A stretch of DNA of 64,000 nt from Sphaerolaimus hirsutus (lineage: Eukaryota > Nematoda > Chromadorea > Monhysterida > Sphaerolaimidae): positions 5,025,504-5,089,503 of the forward strand of contig OZ038460.1 of the NCBI GenBank assembly GCA_964036195.1, read 5' to 3'. The position numbers and the translations under genes are program-made. Shown piece after piece: positions 25,501 through 37,500 of the stretch (within the stretch, counting starts at the first letter, position 1; each line of letters opens with the position of its first letter). The notes beneath the pieces were generated by a model. It made no database searches, was not told where the DNA came from, and saw nothing but the letters and a program-made list of their open reading frames with translations.

Positions 25501-28500
25501 ATCTCATCATCAAAATTTTTGGCCTAAGAACAAATACTTTCGGGTCATCAAGATTCACTGTAGGTACTGTATCTAGGTACCTACAAGTGTCTTCAAATGA
25601 TAAACAACTCAAAACACCAATGTGCAGTTTGAAGATGTAATCCAAGCTGCAGATTACTGACCCATACTATGGGAAACAGGCTAAGCTAAGCATTGTCACT
25701 TTCATTTTGTTTTATCCTTTAAGATCATATATAACATAAATATGGGAATGTTTACTGAAATTTCATGTTGGAAATCATTCCCTCCATCAAAACATCAGCT
25801 TTTTAACGAAAAAATTTCAACTTAGAATAGGTTTAGTGACGTTTTCCGGACTATTATGCACGATGAACAAACTGAGGTGTGTGCAAATCTTTTGTTCTAG
25901 AATGCCTCATGAGTAAGATAGAACATTAATTTTTTTGTACACGTGTTGTCAGCACTCATGTGCATCAAACGAATGCCTATTTACTCGGTAGCCATGTTTT
26001 TCTGTGTTGGGGTGTCACCAAAACAATGTGTGGTACCACATTCCACACTATTATGCACGGTAGTGTAATGGTTTGAATTTTCAGTAGAAGGATTACTGGA
26101 GTGTGCTGGGCGCATTTGTAAAACGTCATGCAAAGTGTCAATTGTCATGACAAATGTCATGCAGAGTGTAAATTAGGTATCTGAATTTTGTGTTTTGGTA
26201 TCCAAATTTTATGCTTTTGTATTCAAATGTTCGCATAAGATTTGGTCACAAAAACAACAAGATTTGAATACAAAAGAAAAGATTTGGATACAATTTGCTT
26301 TACAGTTTCCACTTCAATTAATTTATATTTGTCATGACAATTGACACTTTTAACATTTGTCACGACAATTGACACTTTTCATTTCATTTCATGACATTTT
26401 CATGACATACTTTGCATGGCTTGGGACTGCCCCAGCTCCGCGAATAAACAGGTTGAACCATAAACAACAGAAAAAAATTTTTTACAAAAAATATGAATTT
26501 GTATACAATTTTATAAAAATTCGAATTTTTATACAATTTTTATTTTTATTTTGAAATTTTTCATTATTAATTTTTTTATTTTTCAGTTTATCATTTTATT
26601 TTAATTTTATTTTTATTATTTTCTGAGATTTTGCCAACCCTGGTGCTGATCACATACCCCCCAGAATTGCTATTCTCATACAACATACCCTGACACACGC
26701 AGACACGTGCGTCGCCAGTTGCAGGGACGCGGCGTGTGTCGGGTAATGCACAAGTGTTGCCCAAGTGTTGCCGAAGTAAACAGCCGCCCGGTGCACAAGT
26801 AAAGTGCACAAGTAAAGTGCACAAGTACGGGCACTTTACTTGGGCACCGGGCGTACTTGGGCACCGGTTTTAGTTGGGCAACGACCCGCGCAACGGCGCA
26901 GGACCAGTGCACAAGTGAACCCGGTGCACAAGTTGAAACCAATGACCGAGTGACGAGGAAATGCGGTATTTATCACTGACAAAACAACACAGAAAATTCC
27001 CACTGATCCCCAACCGACCTTTGGCCACAAGTCCTGACTCCACCCATCATTTATGAGACAAACCACTTGCACGGCGTTTTCTCGTTTCTTCTGGGCGACG
27101 TGCTCCATGCCGAGCAACATGGCGTCCGCTGTGTGCGTACTGCCGCCCAAATGTTCCAGACCTTGCACCATTTTTCTGGGGGGGGGGGTATTCGAGGGTT
27201 ATGGTAGCGGGTGTTTTTGGAAGGGAAAAGTATTTTAGTGTACTTTTTATATTATTTGTTTGTGATGGTGCAGTCTTCATTTTGCTGTGGAGATTTTAGA
27301 CAGTGGCGCCATGTCAAATATAAGGAACAAAATGATCAAATTTTTTCATGCTACCTTCCACGGTATTTTTTCCATTTTTTTCTAGTATCTGGCGCCATTT
27401 ATCATTAGTAATTTACACACTACAACGCTAGTCCTCAAGCTCAATGTTATATTTATCTAAAATCTACTATGCATTTTTACTTTTTAAAATCAAATGTGCT
27501 AAATTTCATAATAAAACTTGATATTGTCTGCAAGATCGTCACTTTGAAATTTCCTGAACAAAACACAACTTTGGAGTCAACTTGAAAAAACTTTTCCTAT
27601 TTTAACGTCACCAACCTGATATTATCCAAATCCTGTTCATTTTCCATATCCAAAATCAGTTTAGGCGATTTCGTGAATGCAACAAGACCAACAGCCATTA
27701 TGCCTCTGCCCCCTTTTCCCACTGGCAAACGTTCAATTAAACTCAGCACAATTTCTTTCTGGTGTTCGAAAACCTCCGTTATTGAAGTTGATTGATCGAA
27801 AACGATCATCAAATCCATGGCGTCATAGCCGCAGACTGCGAATTGGGGGGGGGGGGGGTAAATATTTGCAGTTGGAATTTAAATTTATTTTGATTCGGTT
27901 TAATTTGAGTTTGACCGGGTTTGGTTGAAAACTGCCGCGCAATTTACACGTTTTTCAAGATGATTAAAAATCGCCCGAAAATCTTCTACCGCCGTGGATA
28001 GCGCCATGAAAATGCTGGCGTTGGCGTAGACAGCACCATTTACAAAGCGCCAGTTTAGGTGGCTGCACGTCAATTTACTGTCACACACTTGTTCCCACTG
28101 TGCCAACCATGTGATGTCAGTCATGTCATGGCATCCCTCCAGCCCCTTTCATTGGGCGCATAGGGTGCATAGATGCGCCGAGAACACATTTACATGCGCT
28201 GCGCATCAAGATGCGCTGAGAGTCTAGGTGCGCTCAGGCACACCCTCACGGATTGACAGTGAATTGTGGTTTTCGCAATCACGCTACAATATGGCGGTTT
28301 ACCTCAATGGCGCTGAGAACACTATAGTACACCGACGAATTTTGGGGAGCTTATAAATATGTTTTAACACATCTTAGTTTACCACAATGAGAAGTCTGTC
28401 AAATACTGTTGCCGGTGATCAAACATCATTCATTGTGGTAAATTCAAATGTATTCAATAAGGATTTATGAGTTTCCCAAATTTCCACGGTGTGCTAGTGT

Positions 28501-31500
28501 GCATGGCCACATTGGTCCATTATTGGCCTCAATCTGATTATTATAGAGACACCTGGTGCCAATCCCAGACCCTGTAAAATGCTGTGTAAAATGTCAGATG
28601 TCATGCAAAGTGTCAAAAGTTATGGAAAATGCCCTGCAAAATGGCAACCGAGTTGCCATTTTGCAGGGCATTTTCCATGACTTTTGACACTTTGCATGAC
28701 ATTTGACATTTCACAGGGCATTTTACAGGGTCTGGGACTGCCCCCTGATGAAACTAACAAGTTGTATTCACGGACATTCTCCGGCGCTGCTGTTCAATGC
28801 GGGTGATTTCGCGCCGCAGCGGTGGCAACGTGAAGCTATTCTTGTTTACCGTAAAAACGCGCTGCAACGTGCTAGTTTCCTGCGACGGGAGTATCAGCTT
28901 GAGAGTGAAAACATATGGTTGAATTGATGGATTTCCGTGGGTGGACGAGTGATGTGAAAAGTGTAAGGGATAAGTGAAGGTATAAGTGCCAAGTCAGCCA
29001 AGGTATTAGACAAGTAAATTTTCCACTATTCAGTCACATGACAAGTATTTTCACGGTCAAATTTACATGTCAGCTGTAGGGTAAGTTCACTCATCATAGA
29101 ACACTTTTCTTGTTACTTGTGCACTTACACGGAATTATAAGGCACAAGATCTGGGAAATAAACAATAAAAAAAGAAAAATCAACAGACATTATCCTGTGT
29201 TGCGGTGGTGGTATTTGTGGCATCCAGTGGCGCAGCAGTGGTACCCAATTTGTCCGATTTACTGACTTTGTGTGGCGATCTTGGCTTGGTAGTGGTTCTT
29301 CCCTGAGCTGTGTGTCGTGTTTGTTCCTCGGTTGATGGTGCGCTTTCAGTTGTGCTCAACCTTTCTCCACTGGTGGGCACTTTTCCTGTAGTTGTTCTCA
29401 CTTCTCCAGCAGTGGATGTCAATTTTTCATCAGTGGGTGTAAATTCGTCATCAGTGGATGTCAATTTTTCATCAGTGGGTGTAAATTCGTCATCAGTGGG
29501 TGTCAATTCTTCATCAGTGGGTGTCAATTCTTCATCAGTGGGTATCAATTTTTCATCTGTGGGTGTCAATCCTACATTTGTGAGTGTCAATTTTTCATCT
29601 GTGGGTGTCAATCCTTCATCAGTCGGTGTCAATCCTTCATCAGTGGGTGTCAATTTTTCATCTGTGGGTGTCAATCCTTCATCAGTGGGTGTCAATCCTT
29701 CATCAGTGGGTGTCAATTCTTCATCTGTGGGTGTCAATCCTCCATCAGTGGGTGTCAATCCTTCATCTGTGGGTGTCAATTCTTCATCCGTAGGTGTCAA
29801 TCCCCCATCAGTGGGCGTCAATTTTTCATCAGTGGCTGTCAATTTTCCATCAGTGGTTGTCACTCTTCCACTGCGTGTTGTCAATTTTCCATCAGTGGTT
29901 GTCACTCTTCCACTGCGTGTTGTCAATTTTCCATCAGTGGTTGTCACTCTTCCACTGGGTGTTGTCACTCTTCTAGCAGTGGTCTCTGCCACCCTTCTAT
30001 CTGTTGTGCTTGGCGCGCGCGTACTCGTGACCACGTTTGGTTGCGTTCTCGGCACAGCTCTTGTGGATGCAGATCCCTCAGTTGTCGCCGTCGCGGCTGG
30101 AGTTTTTGTCGCGCAACTTTGCAGGGAGTTGATGAAACTGGATATGTCGCGGACAGCTTTGCTGTGTTGGTGCGACTCGTACACACGGTCTCTGACGCCT
30201 GTGAAACGTGAAAATCGATTGGGATTGATCAATGAACATCGCGAACAAATTGAGGTCAACCGCACCTTGTAAAGTAACAAGTTGACAAACTTCTCAACAT
30301 CGTATTTCATCGAAATACCTAAAGTTTTTGTTGCAAATTTGAATGCAACTTTTGAGGGGGGGGTAATCGAGGGAGGGGGTATTTAGAGGTAATATGGTAC
30401 TTTTCAAGATATCACTGGTGACTTTTTCTCACGATCATTTTCGCACCCGACAGAACGGCAATCTTCACCCAAATCCACAAAACAACCACACCACCCACCA
30501 ACCAACCAGCATACAACACCAACTCGGGCATATAACTGTGCGCATTGGGCGACACCACGAAAGGCACCACATCCTCAGTACCATTCAATCGATTGGCCAC
30601 GCCCAAAGTGATCGGCCAGGGGGGCACTCCCAGACCCTGTAAAAAAGCCCTGTAAAAAGTAAAATGTCATGCAAAGTGTCAAAAGTCATCGAAAATGCCC
30701 TGCAAAATGGCAAACGTACGTTTGCCATTTTGCAGGGCATTTTCCATGACTTTTGACACTTTGCGTGACATTTGACATTTTACAGGGCTTTTTACAGGGT
30801 CTGGGACTGGCACCAGGGGTCTTGACTCTGCCCGTCGGATATGTGCACGAGCACGTCGGTGTGCACGCGCGGCAGCTGCACGGCGAGTTCGCGCAGTGCG
30901 GCTGACACGGCGTCGGCGGCACCGGTCGCCCCGCCCGTGTGGGAGACGGATAGGATGGCGGCGAGGAACTGATTGGGGGGGGGGGGTTGCGGCCGCGTAT
31001 TAGTTGACCAGTTGAAAAATCCAGAAAAATGACAAATTTAACATTATTTGTCCACAGGATTTCACTGAACTTGACAGTGACTGCCTTAGCATTCTGTTCC
31101 CAGTTGTCATTTCGAATATTTACAAATGAAAAACCTACTACTGGCACCGAATTTGACTTAAATACATTCAAAAATAAATCTAACCTGTTCCTTGTTCAAT
31201 TCATCATCAAACGTAACATCAGTGGCCACATAATCAGCAAAAGTAACCAGTGCATACTTCATTTTCCCATCATCATTGTCAACAGACTCGACCAATTTCA
31301 CGGCAAACTTCTTTGCCTTGTCAAATTCCTGTTCAATTGAACCAGAAGTGTCCAAAATGACCACCATTTTGACCCCATTCACACATTTGCCAGCATCTGC
31401 AGGGTCCCCTGGGCCCTTTGATGCTGCCACAACGAGTGGCAGCTGAGTGGCTGCAGTTTTCGTTTGGCTGAGCGGCACTGAGTGAGTGGCTGTCTTTTTG

Positions 31501-34500
31501 GGATCCACTGTTGTTGTGACCACTTTGTGTGGTTTTTGAGCCTTTGGCAAGCGGTCCAGTCCTGGAAAGTGAGGTGATTGAATTAGTTTTGGCTTTTGAA
31601 TGGAGTATTGTGTTTGGGAAATTGCTAAACAGGGGTAAATGCTTATTTAGTTAAAGTGTCAGTTCAGGAAAATATGGTCAGGTTTGATTTGACAAGTTGA
31701 GGTATTAAGTTACAATTTGAAGAAAAATATAAATATTAATAGCACACAAACAGCACTACACTTTTCAACAGCCTAAGACACACTACATGCGTTAAGTATT
31801 GACTACAACATATTCATTTGTAACCAGAATAATAATGTGATAAGCCCAGATCAATTTTTGGAATAATTTTTTCAATTACCGCGATACTTCACTGGTGCGA
31901 AAATGAATCCCTTGAAAAAATCCCCACTAAAGTTATCAGGAAAACGACGGTGCGGATGCGTAAATTTTGACAGAAAAAGTCTATTGTGGGCCTCACATAT
32001 TTACTTTGCAGTTACACATATTTACATAGATATGCTTATGCACAGGGAGTGAGCAGCGTTATTTGTGACAGAAATGGGTAGTCGGAAGTGCGCCATGGGG
32101 CCACCCCCAGACCCTGTAAAATGCCCTGTAAAATGTCAAACTTTTTTGCAGGATGCTTGACTTTTCTCATGACATTTTGAATGACTTTTAACACTTTGAA
32201 ATACATTTTACATGTTACGGAGCATTCTACAGGGTCTAGAAATGACCCTGAAAACGGATCCAATTCCGTTGCCAAGTCCAGTGTCAAGCTGAAAGTGACA
32301 CGATTACTCGGATTTTATTGTGACTCTGACGTTTTCTTGTCACTTGACTTGGTCGCGGAATTTACACATGAAGGTATTCACAGATAGGTTATAAAACTAG
32401 AAAATAAGAAAAAAAGGAACTCTACAAAGTAAAATCTACATACAAAACACACTAAATTCGAAACTACCTTTCGAATATGCAAACTTTATAGTTTCCCAGC
32501 GTCATCTGAACAACTCTATGAAATATTTATTGATAATGAGCACTGCGGGGGCAAAATATTCGAAAAAATATATTTTAAAACACGAAAATCAAAATACCCA
32601 AACACGAGAGATTTCATTTCATCATAGTCTTACAGATGCACACTTCCAGTTGAAAACATATATGTACTGTATTTTACCGTTTGGTATCTGTGTAAATATT
32701 TACCATAATCCTAGAATAAGTCACCCGGAAAATTATTTTTTGATCGGATTTTTTGACTGGTGAGTGATTCAATAATGGGGATTATTCAAGGGGTCTTATT
32801 CGAGGATCTACGTATTTATTTACCTCGGTGATAGTATTCAAATACCCCGACACGTTTAATCGGGCAACCCGGTTCATGTTAATTTGAATACATTCTGAAA
32901 TTCTGCCCAGCACGAAAAACGTGTCGGGATGAATGAATTTTAAGTGACATGTAAAATACTACAGTGTCCCATTCTTTGGCCAGAATAGCTCATTTCAAGT
33001 GCCGAAAATACTTTTGTAACTTTTGTCAGTTTGGGGGCAGGAATATCGATAATTATCATCGAACTGTGATTTTTCACGCAAGAGGCAAGTGACAGCGGCA
33101 GTGGCTACAAATATAATATTTGTTTAAAATGCCTATGAAATGCGAGAAAGCTTCTACTCCCTATACAGATGGAGGAAAATTATCTGTAGGAGTGCGGAGT
33201 GGTTATCATCACAAAATACGCCTAAATAAGTGACCTACCTATGATACGGTGTGTTGAATACTTGAAGATGTTGAATACTTGTAGATCTTAAAAAAATAAT
33301 AATAAATGATAATATTTAAAAATGTGATCGTACTTTGTACCGCTTCGTATGAGACTGTTCTCGGAACATGCTGAAGTAAATATTAACAGTACTCCTAAAT
33401 CTGTATAGGTACACTGAATCACATGCAAACATGAAAATTGAACAGGGGGCACTCCCAGACGCTGTAAAAAGCCCTGTAAAATGGCAAATGTCATCCAAAG
33501 TGGCAAAAGTCATTGAAAATGCACTGCAAAATGGCAACTCGGTTGCAATTTTGCCGGGCTTTTCCATGACTTTTAGCACTTTGCATGACATCTGACAGTT
33601 TACAGGGCTTTTTACATGGTCTGGGATTGGCACCAGTAATACACGTGCAAACGTGAAAGTGAATGCGCTGCAGCGCGTTCAATATTGAATTTCAGGGCTT
33701 TTATTTGACTTTTAAAGGAGAAACAAAAAGAAAATCACCCTTTCTAAATGAATAGCTTTTTAACAACACGCTAAAGCGCATCCACACACAGGGTGTGAAC
33801 ATTTACCGTAACGCAGCGGTAATCTACCGAAATTTAACACCGTACCGTTTACGCACCGGTACTGGAAATTCGTAACACTAACCCACTATCCACATGAATA
33901 CACCAATCCAAAAAATACAAATTGCATGGTAAATATTAAATGGTAAATAATTTACATATTTAAATATAAATACGCGCGAACGTAAAGCGAGCCAATGCGA
34001 ATAAATCACCTAATGCCTAATCCTCCTTTTCTTACCTTTGCATTCCCCTTGAAGATCATTATTAGCCACCAAATGGTCCAAGAACTGGTTGACTCTGAAC
34101 CCTGCAAAGACCCTGTCCTTGGAGCCGGCGTACAGCTCCAATTCGGGCAGGTAGTACGACTGGGACAGGGTGACGGCGTAGGTGCGCGCGTTGGACGCGC
34201 GTAGAGCGGCGGCGGTTGCCCGGGTTAAGGGCCAGTTGTCCTGGGTGGGAGGGATGGGGATTTTTTGGTGGTGGGTGTTTTTTGGAGGGATTTCGGGGTT
34301 TATTTGTTTGTATTTAATGTGTTGCTGTAGAAAATGTGAGAGTGAACACTATTTACGTTATCTTTAATTCGTAATGCCAGTGTTGATAATTCGCACTATG
34401 TGACTATCCTACAAAACGCCTGAGGCCAGTACCGCACCAAAACAAAAATTCCAGGGAAATTTTAAATGATCAATATGCGAAATATATTTGTCTGATTTTA

Positions 34501-37500
34501 CATCCTCAATATATTTATGACATTTTCCAGCGTCTTGGTGGGACTAGCCATGCCCCCCTTAAGAGCCGGGCTATCCATATAAAGACAAGTAAATATATAT
34601 TATATGTATACTACAAATTTGATGCTATCCTAAAAAGTTCACAATTAATCCACTAAAACCCACCTGCGAATTGCCGTCGCTAATCAAAATGAGCACTTTG
34701 CTGGCGTCTCGCCTGGCGCCGCGCTGCATTTCGCTAATCGCAGTGCGCAAGCCGCTCGCCGCCGAAGTCGCACCGCCGGAAAATTCTATCGATTGAATTT
34801 GCTCCATCAACTCGGTTTTGTCCTGGGAAGGAAATTAAAGGTGTGAAAATGGTGGTGAGGTTTTCAGGGTTCGAGATAAATGAGAGAGTGAATATTTACA
34901 AATGTTACGCGCGATGGAATGTGGCTCTAATTGGTTTCCAAGCGTAAAAAAATCAACTGCAATGGCCCTTAACATAATTACAATTACAATTACAATTACA
35001 ATTGAATTGGCCCTTTACAATTGAATTGAAAGTGTCAAAATAACTTTGCAATAATTCACATTTAATGATTCATTGAATATTTAAATGAGCGTCCATTCGT
35101 ATTTTTACACCTTGACAATAAAAAATTCAACGGACAACTAAAATCAATTGACGCCGCGTCAACTAGTGTGTCTAGGGCCAATGAATCAGGCCTACTAAAT
35201 CAAGTTCCAGGGTTCGACAGGAAACTCATTCCGATCTACTTACCGTTTCATCACCAAACGGAATCTCCACCTTTGCATGTTTGTGGAATTTCACAGTAGC
35301 CACGGAAACTCGCACATTGTCCAAATCGCTTTCGGGCAGCAAGTCGACGATATCGGCAGCTAATTTACGTTCGCGTTTAAAGGCCGGTTCCACTGACCCG
35401 CTGGTGTCCAAAACTATCATCAGGTCCACTTTGCCGCATGCTGATTGAAGAAAAAGTGATGGTTTTTTATGGAGGTTAATAACAAATACTTAGTTTAATA
35501 TATACTTGGCTGACTGCAAAGTGTGCACCCAAAATCACTTATGTCTCAGTAGAAAACGCGTGAACAGGATACTTATGCACGCTTTTTAATAAGAAGAAAA
35601 ATATTTTAAAAAGAAACAGATGGAGTTACATGTACAACCAACATAATATGTTTCGTGCCTGAAAAAATATTTTTTAATTGCGTTTTTGTTCTTTTTAATC
35701 ATAACGTCATGATGGAGTGTCTCATTCAGAAAAATGCATAGCATGCGGTCCGCAGAGTATAAATAACTATTTCTCAGCAGTTGTGTGGATTATGTTATAG
35801 GCAGTCCACTTTCAATATGAGATTTGTTTAAGTATTGTGGTAATAAAATGAGGAGGTAATTCAAGCAGTGCTTATAGCGATAGGGATATTGTAGGGATAT
35901 TGTAGGGACTGGTAATTTATAAGGACTTTTCACAGGGATAGGTAATGAAAGGGTTGGAGTGAAATGATTCAAGGGGCGGTTAAACCACCTCGAGCAACCT
36001 TTAAAAAAAACACAGCTCACAAAAAAACCCACTCACCCAGTTCATCAGGTTTCGGCTGAATAACAGCACACTCAGCACTATTTGTAATCTGGGTCACATC
36101 GCTCACAAACTGATTAATCCTGCTATCAACATAGACCCTTTGTTCACTGCCCGTATATATGACGAGTTCCGGTAGGAAATAGTCGCCCGACGCTGTGCCA
36201 GCATACACGGTGGCGTCCAAATCGTGAACTCTGGCTGCAGTGGCTCTCACGGCCGACCAGGGCAGATCCTGTGAAGTGTGAAGGGAGTGGTGAAGTGTGT
36301 GTGAAGGGTGTGTGGGAAGTTATTAGGTGTGTGTTGAGAGTGAAGGGTGGCGGTTGATATTCAGTGTGAGTTGAGATGAAATATTTTCACCGGTGATAAG
36401 TGATGCGACTTTGTGCATGTTTTCTACAATGTATTTATGTCAGGTGGGGTAGTTATTCAAGCTGGGTTTTTATTCATGTATCTCATTGACAGGGAAGTGA
36501 TTCATCAGGTGTCACCAATGGAAAAAATACTGCATTTCCTCAAAATACCCGCTTGAATTAACCCCCCCCTCGAAATACCCCCACAAAATTTGCACTCTGG
36601 AGTATTTGGAAAAAAAACGCCTGGGCTATATCCCAACTCACCTGACTATTTCCATCGCTCAACAGCACCACGATCAACTGGGCGTCGGGTCTGCGTCCCC
36701 GTTGAATCACACTGTGCGCCATGTTCATGCCGGCCATGGCGGACGTGCTGCCGCCCGTGTGCTCGATGCCCTCCAACTTGGCGAGCACCTCCGATTTGGA
36801 ACGGGGCCCTTGGAGGTCCATGTGTGTAGTTGCCCGGTCTGAGGGGGTGGGGGCGGTTGGTTGGTCGCGTTCTATTGATTGCAGAGTTTACAATGGAATC
36901 TATCTGAAAAAGTCCAAAAAAATTCCAGGGGCCATGTCAATACAGAGCATTTGACGTGTACTTATAGCGTTGTTAATGCACTTAGCATTTACACGGGACT
37001 TGACAGAGCATATAAATATGGTATTACGGAATTTTCTCCACAGTTTGACTAGATCTTTTATCTATTCCAGCCTTTCTAAATATTTATGTGACACCTTTGG
37101 TACAATAACACGATTCAACGATTACAAACCCCTGAAAACCCCATCCAACCCACTATTAAACCCTATAGCGGCCACATTGACTCTTCCACCCAAAAACGCC
37201 TGGTCGCCAATTCTCTGAGTCAACTCAATCGCGAACTGTCTCTCCCTGGTGAACTCATTGGCAACTGAGCCACTGGTATCCACTACAAACACCAAATCGA
37301 CTTTGCCGCAGCCCACATCCGGCAAGGGGGTTGTCACCGGCAAGGGGGCGTCTTTACATTCTGGATTTTCAGCTATTGAGAGGATGTCATTTCTGCGGGG
37401 GGGGGGTATTTGAGTGTGAGGGGTTTTAGTGATGTTTTTTGGTTGGGAAGACAGTTTTTGGTTGGAACAGTGAGGAATGTGAAGGGTTTTTGTATGCCAT

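Larger units (their letters stand above)
24230..26950. repeat. nested foldback structure in a multi-VWA intron
   Basis: Three nested inverted layers share one centre. The outer layer is arrays of GGTGCCCAAGTACGCCC-type units at 24255-24395 and their complement at 26740-26890. The middle layer is GATCAGGGTTGG plus AT-rich TTTTATAAAAATG...GTATACAAATT at 24433-24600 and its complement at 26460-26660. The inner layer is the TA-flanked element at 24752-26065, listed separately. It fills nearly all of the intron between 27018 and 24027. Confidence 0.65.

Noticed and set aside
28750..28930. Minus-strand exon-like stretch (LPSQETSTLQRVF onward)
   Set aside because: It has an acceptor-like and a donor-like site, but flanking exons join in phase without it and it does not align with a VWA module.
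29310..30272. Long plus-strand ORF of 320 codons with VGVNSSS repeats
   Set aside because: It is the antisense of the Thr-rich heptad exon. The 21-bp repeat keeps the opposite strand open. The minus-strand frame has splice-consistent borders and belongs to the multi-VWA gene.
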